Source: JANLQX01 sp031418775
GTDB taxonomy: Bacteria; Actinomycetota; Acidimicrobiia; Acidimicrobiales; JANYDT01
Reading direction: 5' to 3'
DNA: 64,000 bases
NCBI GenBank assembly: GCA_031418775.1
Contig: JANOJN010000079.1
Span: forward strand, 1-64,000
Part shown: one piece after another, positions 59,813-64,000 of the stretch
Position numbering within the stretch: position 1 is the stretch's first letter
Layout: each line of letters begins with the position of its first letter
Notes under the pieces: model-generated
Seen by the model: the letters and a program-made list of their open reading frames with translations, nothing else
What the model was told of the DNA's origin: nothing
The model's database searches: none
Program-made: the position numbers and the translations under genes

Positions 59813-61114
59813 TTATGGCGGAGTCGCCGTAGTCGCCGCCGTCGCCCCAGTCGCCGGAGTGGTCTCGATGTCTTCGAAGCGATCGACGTCGCGTAGCGCG
59901 GTGAACCTCAGGGCGAAGAACACCACCACGACGAGGGTGAGCATGCCGCCACTCACGACGGCAGCGACGGTGCCGAAGAGCGCTGCGGCCATACCGCTCT
60001 CGAACGCGCCGAGCTCGTTCGACGCCCCGATGAAGACGTTCTCGGTGGCGAGCACTCGACCGCGCTGTTCGGGAGGCGTCACCAGCGGAACGAGCGTGGT
60101 TCGGACGAACACGCTGACCGAGTCACCCGCGTTCAGGACCATGAACGCGATGAGCGCAATCCACACGTTGCGCGTCACCCCGAGCACCACCGTGGCTGCA
60201 CCGAACACTGCGACGGAGACAAGCAGCACCTGACCGACATGTCGCCGAACCGGCCACACGGCCAGGAGCAGGGTGACGACGGCCGCCCCGGCACCACCGG
60301 CGGCGCGCAGATAGCCGACCCACACATCATCGACCTTCAAGATCTTCTCGACGATGGCGGGGAGGAGCGCTACGGCCCCGCCGAAGAGCACGGCGAAGAG
60401 GTCGAGAGAGATCGCGCCGAGCAGAACCGGTGTCCGGCGGATGAACCGGAACCCGTCGAGGGCCGCGGTCAGCGTCGGACGCTCCTGCTTCGTACCCTCG
60501 GGATGGAGAAGATGGGCGCGCCCGATCGAGCGGGGAATGAACGAGACAAGCACGACCGACCCGGTGAAACAAACAGCGGCTATCTCGTACGGAAGCGAAC
60601 GGCTCGCCCGATTCGCAAGCGCGCCTACTACCGGTCCGATGATCGCGCTGCCCTGCCAGGCCAGCGACAAGGTGGCGACGACACGGGCGAGCTGGCCGGG
60701 AGGCGCGGCCGCAGGAATCAGGGCTCGCATGGCCGGGGCGCCAAAGCTCCGCGTGGTGCCGTAGAGCGCGGCAAACACGAAGAACGGCATCACGCTCGTC
60801 GGACGATCCCGTACGAAAACTGCGAGACCGAGGAACACCAGGATCTCGAACGAGTAGAAGACGGCGACGACTCTCCGGCGATCGAAGCGGTCGGCAACAA
60901 CACCCGTGATCAGTACGAAGGCGACGCTCGGAAGGAACTCGGCGAGACCGAGCAGTCCCAAGTGGAATTCGCGCTTTTCGACCTTGAAGACCTGGATGCC
61001 CAATGCGGTGACTGCGGCCATGCCGCCGAACGACGCGAGTGCCATCGCGATGACGCCGAGAATGGCCGGACGCCACGAATGCTCGTGGACAGGTTCGGGA
61101 GTGGTCGCGGTCAT
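59813..61114 (-). CDS. MFS transporter (EntS-like)
   Basis: 433 residues, 12 predicted membrane helices. VADRFDRRRVVA after helix 2 is the MFS loop 2-3 motif, and the split cytoplasmic loop between helices 6 and 7 (SIGRAHLLHPEGTKQERPTL) is also seen. The sequence is closest in feel to MFS_3/EntS-like exporters of siderophores or drugs. The C-terminal tail is Thr/Ala/Pro-rich and soluble. It is the last of a minus-strand group with the glycosylase (49 bp gap). Confidence 0.85.
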   Translation of the reverse strand: MTATTPEPVHEHSWRPAILGVIAMALASFGGMAAVTALGIQVFKVEKREFHLGLLGLAEFLPSVAFVLITGVVADRFDRRRVVAVFYSFEILVFLGLAVFVRDRPTSVMPFFVFAALYGTTRSFGAPAMRALIPAAAPPGQLARVVATLSLAWQGSAIIGPVVGALANRASRSLPYEIAAVCFTGSVVLVSFIPRSIGRAHLLHPEGTKQERPTLTAALDGFRFIRRTPVLLGAISLDLFAVLFGGAVALLPAIVEKILKVDDVWVGYLRAAGGAGAAVVTLLLAVWPVRRHVGQVLLVSVAVFGAATVVLGVTRNVWIALIAFMVLNAGDSVSVFVRTTLVPLVTPPEQRGRVLATENVFIGASNELGAFESGMAAALFGTVAAVVSGGMLTLVVVVFFALRFTALRDVDRFEDIETTPATGATAATTATPP

Positions 61115-61163
61115 CGGTACTTTCGACGCGGAGAGGGACCGTTGACCGTAGCCCGCAGCGGGT

Positions 61164-62072
61164 TTACCACTTGGGCTGAATCGTCAGTCGGGGTCCGTAC
61201 TTGGGCGGACTGATCCCAGCTGCTGCGATAAGTCGGAGGACCCGACCGCGGTGTGGCCGGAACGGCTCGAGCAGCTCCACCATCCGCTCATCGGTGCCGC
61301 GGGGCTCCCCGGCGAGCGCCCAACTCGCGGCGTTCTTGAGGTGGTAGTCGCCGACGGACACCGCATCGCCGTCCCCGAGGGCGGTCTGCGACACCTCCGA
61401 GACGGTCCACTCACCGATTCCCGGGAGAGCCCGCAAACGCCCACGGCCTTCGGCCAACGGCATCTCGGCGGCCTCCTGAAGACGATGGGCGTACGCCGCG
61501 GCGCGTCGAATCGTGTCGGAGCGCTTTCGTTCGACACCGCACGCGTGGAACACGTGGCTCGGTGTCCCGGCGACCACCTCCGGATCGAGCGGAAGGACGA
61601 GGCGATGCTGGGCGAACGGTCCGGGTGCGGGTTCGGAGAGACGCGACAGCAGCGCTCCGAACGACACCCGTGATTCGAGACCGGTGACCTTCTGTTCGAG
61701 GATCACCGGCACCAGCATCTCGAACACGGCCTGGGTACAGGGCACCCGCATGGCCGGGAAGCGACGGTGCCAATCGTTCACCTGCGCATTGACGCTGGGG
61801 AAGGTGCTGTGGTCGTCGCCGCCGCCGATCAGGACAGGTGCACGTTCACAGAGCCATTCCGCCCCCGGCCCCCACGCCTGCACCTCGACCCGCCCGGCGA
61901 GCATGCGCAGCAACTGCGTGCCCGGCCCCAACGGCGTCCGCGTGGCCCGGAGCACCTCAGCGCGTAGGACCCGCATCGTGCGGTCTCGTCGCCCCCGCCA
62001 CAGCACGCCGAGGGTTTGGCGCAGGTCGGTGGGGTGGACCGGCGTGAACGTTCTCGTGCAGGCCGGCAGCAA
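61164..62072 (-). CDS. AlkA-like DNA-3-methyladenine glycosylase
   Basis: 302 residues, HhH-GPD superfamily. The helix-hairpin-helix is RLRALPGIGEWTVSEV and the catalytic Asp is in DAVSVGDYHLKNAA, the AlkA-type position (DAFPxxDLGL in E. coli). The N-terminal FTPVHPTDLRQTLGVLWRG is typical of the AlkA-related actinobacterial subgroup, and LVPVILEQKVTGLESRVSFGAL is also family-typical. It removes alkylated bases from DNA. A TTG start at 62072 with an in-frame TAG three codons upstream fixes the N-terminus, although the Shine-Dalgarno is weak. It lies 16 bp after the phosphatase stop. Confidence 0.87.
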   Translation of the reverse strand: MLPACTRTFTPVHPTDLRQTLGVLWRGRRDRTMRVLRAEVLRATRTPLGPGTQLLRMLAGRVEVQAWGPGAEWLCERAPVLIGGGDDHSTFPSVNAQVNDWHRRFPAMRVPCTQAVFEMLVPVILEQKVTGLESRVSFGALLSRLSEPAPGPFAQHRLVLPLDPEVVAGTPSHVFHACGVERKRSDTIRRAAAYAHRLQEAAEMPLAEGRGRLRALPGIGEWTVSEVSQTALGDGDAVSVGDYHLKNAASWALAGEPRGTDERMVELLEPFRPHRGRVLRLIAAAGISPPKYGPRLTIQPKW

Positions 62073-62088
62073 CGGTGGCTACTAGACC

Positions 62089-62706
62089 TCAGAGGAACCG
62101 GTTGGAAGGCAGCAGGTCGCGACCGTGGAGGTGGGTCAGCTCGTTCATGGAACGCAACGTGCGATGGCCTCTCGACGAGGCCATCACACGGTGGATCGAC
62201 GTGTACTCCGGGTGGAAGAAGCCGCCGGGACGGGGGAGCTCGAGGATGTGGGCCAGGTACGCACCGATCACCCCGCCATGGCACACCACGGCGACGCGCT
62301 CGCCGGGATGGGCGTCGATGATTCGGTTCATCGCCGCGACAACGTTCTTCTGGAACGTGACCGGGTCGCTGGCGCCGACCCACTCGCCGGCCATCATCGC
62401 CTGCCACATCGGGTGGTTGCTGGCCTTGAGCTCCTCCACCGGGATGTAGCTGTTGGAATCGCGGTCCCATTCGGCCAGGTCGTTGTCCACCGAGACATCA
62501 AGACCCGTGCGGTCGAGGAGCGGCTGGGCGGTCTCTCTCGCACGGGCCATCGGCGACGACCAGACGGCGTCGATTCCTTCGGCGGCGAGATACTCCGCGA
62601 GCGCATCGGCCTGCCGGTGTCCGAGCTCGTCGAGCCTCGGATTGGCTGCCCCCTCCTCGACGATCACGCGGAGGGGGAGGGCATGTCGGACGATCAGGAG
62701 TTCCAT
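62089..62706 (-). CDS. Histidine phosphatase family protein
   Basis: 205 residues of the phosphoglycerate mutase-like superfamily. The phospho-histidine motif is LIVRHALP at the N-terminus, the second His is in VVCHGGVIGAYL, and the Arg in SSPMARARETA plus Glu in AEWDRD complete the site. Target unknown (small phosphomonoester or protein phosphate). It overlaps the RsgA stop by 13 bp, so the two are coupled. Confidence 0.88.
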   Translation of the reverse strand: MELLIVRHALPLRVIVEEGAANPRLDELGHRQADALAEYLAAEGIDAVWSSPMARARETAQPLLDRTGLDVSVDNDLAEWDRDSNSYIPVEELKASNHPMWQAMMAGEWVGASDPVTFQKNVVAAMNRIIDAHPGERVAVVCHGGVIGAYLAHILELPRPGGFFHPEYTSIHRVMASSRGHRTLRSMNELTHLHGRDLLPSNRFL

Positions 62707-63782
62707 GGTGGGTTCCGAGGGTACCGGCGCTTGCCGGTGGACACCGAAACCTCCGGCGTCGGGGTGGTCTTGCGGCGTTGCGTCTGCACGGCAAGTTCAG
62801 CCTGCAGCTTGGCGAATCCGGCGTAGCGCTCCTCGGTCAGTTCGCCCGCTCCGAGCGCTTCGCGTATGGCGCATCCAGGCTCGCTCCCGTGCGAGCAGTT
62901 GGTGAAACGGCACTGGTCGGCGAGCTCGGCGACGTCGTCGAACACCTCGCCGAGCATGTCGCCGTCGGCCTCGTCGTCGGAGCTCCACGGGGCGACTTCA
63001 CGGATCCCGGGCGTGTCGATGAGCAGCGCACCCGACGGGAGCACGACGAGTTCGCGCCACGTGGTCGTGTGGCGGCCACGGCCGTCCGAGTCGCGCACTT
63101 CGCCGGTCTTCAGCCGGGCGTAGCCGAGGAAGCTGTTGGCGAGCGTCGACTTCCCCGCACCGGACGGTCCGATGACCACGAGGGTCGCGCCGCGCACGTT
63201 CCACTTGTCGAGCTGATCGACACCCTCACCGGTCCGGGCGTTGACGGCGACCACGGGAACGCTGCGGGCGATCTGCTCGACCCACGACATGTCGGTGTCG
63301 AGGTCGGATTTCGTCAGGACGAGAACCGGTGCCGCCCCACTGGCGGCAACAACGGTGAGTTCACGCTCAGTGCGACGAGGATTGGCTTTGGCGTCCCCGG
63401 GCACGCATACGAACACCGTGTCCACGTTGGCGGCGATGACCTGCGCTCGCGACGGGTCACCGCTGGCGCCGCGGACGAGCACACTGCGACGCTCGAGGAC
63501 GCCTTCGACCGATCCGCTGCCTTCCTCGAATCTCGGAGTCACGTACACCCAGTCGCCGACGGCCAGCCCGTGTTCGTTGCGCAGTGTCGTGCGCAACCGC
63601 CCCCGCAGCCCGCACATCAGGTCGATCGTCTCCGTCCGCACCGTCCAACCACCGCGATCGTGTCGCACGATCCGGCCGGGAACCGTGCCTTCGGGCAGAA
63701 CTGACGACCCGTCACGCTCCCTCGTCCATCCGAGCCCGACCAGCGCGGGGAATCGCCACGCCAGGGGGCTCGGCTCAGGCAT
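62694..63782 (-). CDS. rsgA: Ribosome small-subunit-dependent GTPase A
   Basis: 362 residues with the circularly permuted GTPase order of RsgA/YjeQ: an OB-fold-like N-terminus, then G4 TKSD (157-160), G1 P-loop GPSGAGKS (205-212), G3 DTPG (256-259) and a zinc knuckle Cys291, Cys296, His298, Cys304. It helps 30S subunit maturation. There is an N-terminal stretch of about 30 residues before the OB domain. The stop overlaps the phosphatase start by 13 bp. A separate flavoprotein gene precedes it (63848 onward), 65 bp away. Confidence 0.95.
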   Translation of the reverse strand: MPEPSPLAWRFPALVGLGWTRERDGSSVLPEGTVPGRIVRHDRGGWTVRTETIDLMCGLRGRLRTTLRNEHGLAVGDWVYVTPRFEEGSGSVEGVLERRSVLVRGASGDPSRAQVIAANVDTVFVCVPGDAKANPRRTERELTVVAASGAAPVLVLTKSDLDTDMSWVEQIARSVPVVAVNARTGEGVDQLDKWNVRGATLVVIGPSGAGKSTLANSFLGYARLKTGEVRDSDGRGRHTTTWRELVVLPSGALLIDTPGIREVAPWSSDDEADGDMLGEVFDDVAELADQCRFTNCSHGSEPGCAIREALGAGELTEERYAGFAKLQAELAVQTQRRKTTPTPEVSVSTGKRRYPRNPPWNS

Positions 63783-63847
63783 CCACGGCTTCGATCATCT
63801 CGACGCGGCGTCGCGAAGGCACCGGTCGTTGCCGTCGGCCACGTTGC

Positions 63848-64000
63848 TCACGTTCCGACTCCGGCGTGGTCGAGCGCCGCTGCCCAGGTCGCGCCGTCGG
63901 CGAGAAGCGGGCGGTAGCCCATGAGCGCTTTGATCCGGTTGAGGCCGAGTGCGCCGACGAGGAGATCACCCCTGCGATAGAGAGCGACGCCGACGCCGGC
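63848..64000 (-). CDS. Ferredoxin reductase-like FAD/NAD(P)-dependent oxidoreductase, C-terminal fragment (window edge)
   Basis: Only the last 50 codons are in the window: VALYRRGDLLVGALGLNRIKALMGYRPLLADG, ending GVGT and TGA at 63848-63850. This is the C-terminal Reductase_C-like domain of rhodocoxin/putidaredoxin reductase-type flavoproteins, which pass electrons from NAD(P)H to a ferredoxin, for example for a P450. The rest lies outside. The frame is open to the end of the window. Confidence 0.75.
   Translation of the reverse strand, partial: AGVGVALYRRGDLLVGALGLNRIKALMGYRPLLADGATWAAALDHAGVGT

Noticed and set aside
1..64000. tRNA, rRNA, CRISPR, phage or integron elements
   Set aside because: None recognised by reading both strands; apart from the IS no mobile-element gene or attachment-like repeat was seen. 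A covariance scan could still find a small RNA.

Overview
The window is GC-rich, with many GTG starts, short or overlapping gene junctions and actinobacterial protein families: a class-F-type sortase, a LAFTG-type sorting motif, DUF4331, a Ser-Trp-Ser-Gly repeat protease, PIG-L deacetylase and NarL/DesK-type kinases. The best guess is a free-living actinobacterium, possibly class Acidimicrobiia. This is inferred from gene content only; there is no rRNA marker.

Layout. 1-1632: a complete IS with 14-bp terminal inverted repeats and a frameshifted transposase. It seems to have cut off the 5' end of a hotdog-fold gene that starts a lipid/aromatic catabolism run (two MaoC-like proteins, a flavin monooxygenase/acyl-CoA dehydrogenase homologue). 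4184-5731: GH1 beta-glucosidase. 5840-9051 (minus): a cyclic-nucleotide-binding protein coupled to an NTT/MFS-like membrane protein with HEAT repeats. 9240-13880: a metallo-beta-lactamase-fold hydrolase divergent from a 1231-residue soluble-adenylyl-cyclase-like protein. 13907-17100 (minus): processive GT2, a LAFTG mini-protein, a small helical protein and a second cNMP-binding protein. 17290-24184 (plus): a signalling/transport operon of FtsX-like permease, REC-cyclase fusion, ABC ATPase and DesK/NarL-type histidine kinase. 24244-26030 (minus): CBS protein, lone receiver, NarL regulator. 26259-32183 (plus): CrtI-like oxidoreductase, GGDEF-EAL protein, secreted subtilase with a SSWSG tail and a strong terminator.

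32335-32928 is the most notable gene. It is an AhpD-family protein whose redox motif reads Cys-His-Tyr-TGA, followed in register by a SECIS-like hairpin with the same apical loop as E. coli fdhF. It is very probably a selenoprotein that a standard caller would truncate. 32956-40202 (minus): an amidase and a branched-chain-amino-acid/amide ABC importer with a fused LivH-LivM permease. 40463-42633: an E2-like acyltransferase and a cytochrome P450. 42547-48742 (minus): NicO-type transporter with a His-rich loop, TPR protein, DUF4331 protein and a lipoprotein. 49042-50540: a small surface protein and its sortase. 50762-59685: a hypothetical protein, SDR, AMP-ligase, GT39 with a Gly-rich insert, RluE-type pseudouridine synthase, acyl-CoA dehydrogenase, an unknown gene and a PIG-L deacetylase. 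59813-64000 (minus): MFS exporter, AlkA-like glycosylase, histidine phosphatase, RsgA, and the C-terminus of a ferredoxin-reductase-like flavoprotein cut by the window end.

Two themes connect the genes. The first is nucleotide second messengers: two class III cyclases, two cNMP-binding proteins, one GGDEF-EAL protein, a histidine kinase and three receivers lie within about 22 kb. The second is the cell surface: sortase, sorting-signal mini-proteins, secreted protease, two glycosyltransferases and lipoproteins. No tRNA, rRNA or CRISPR array was seen.
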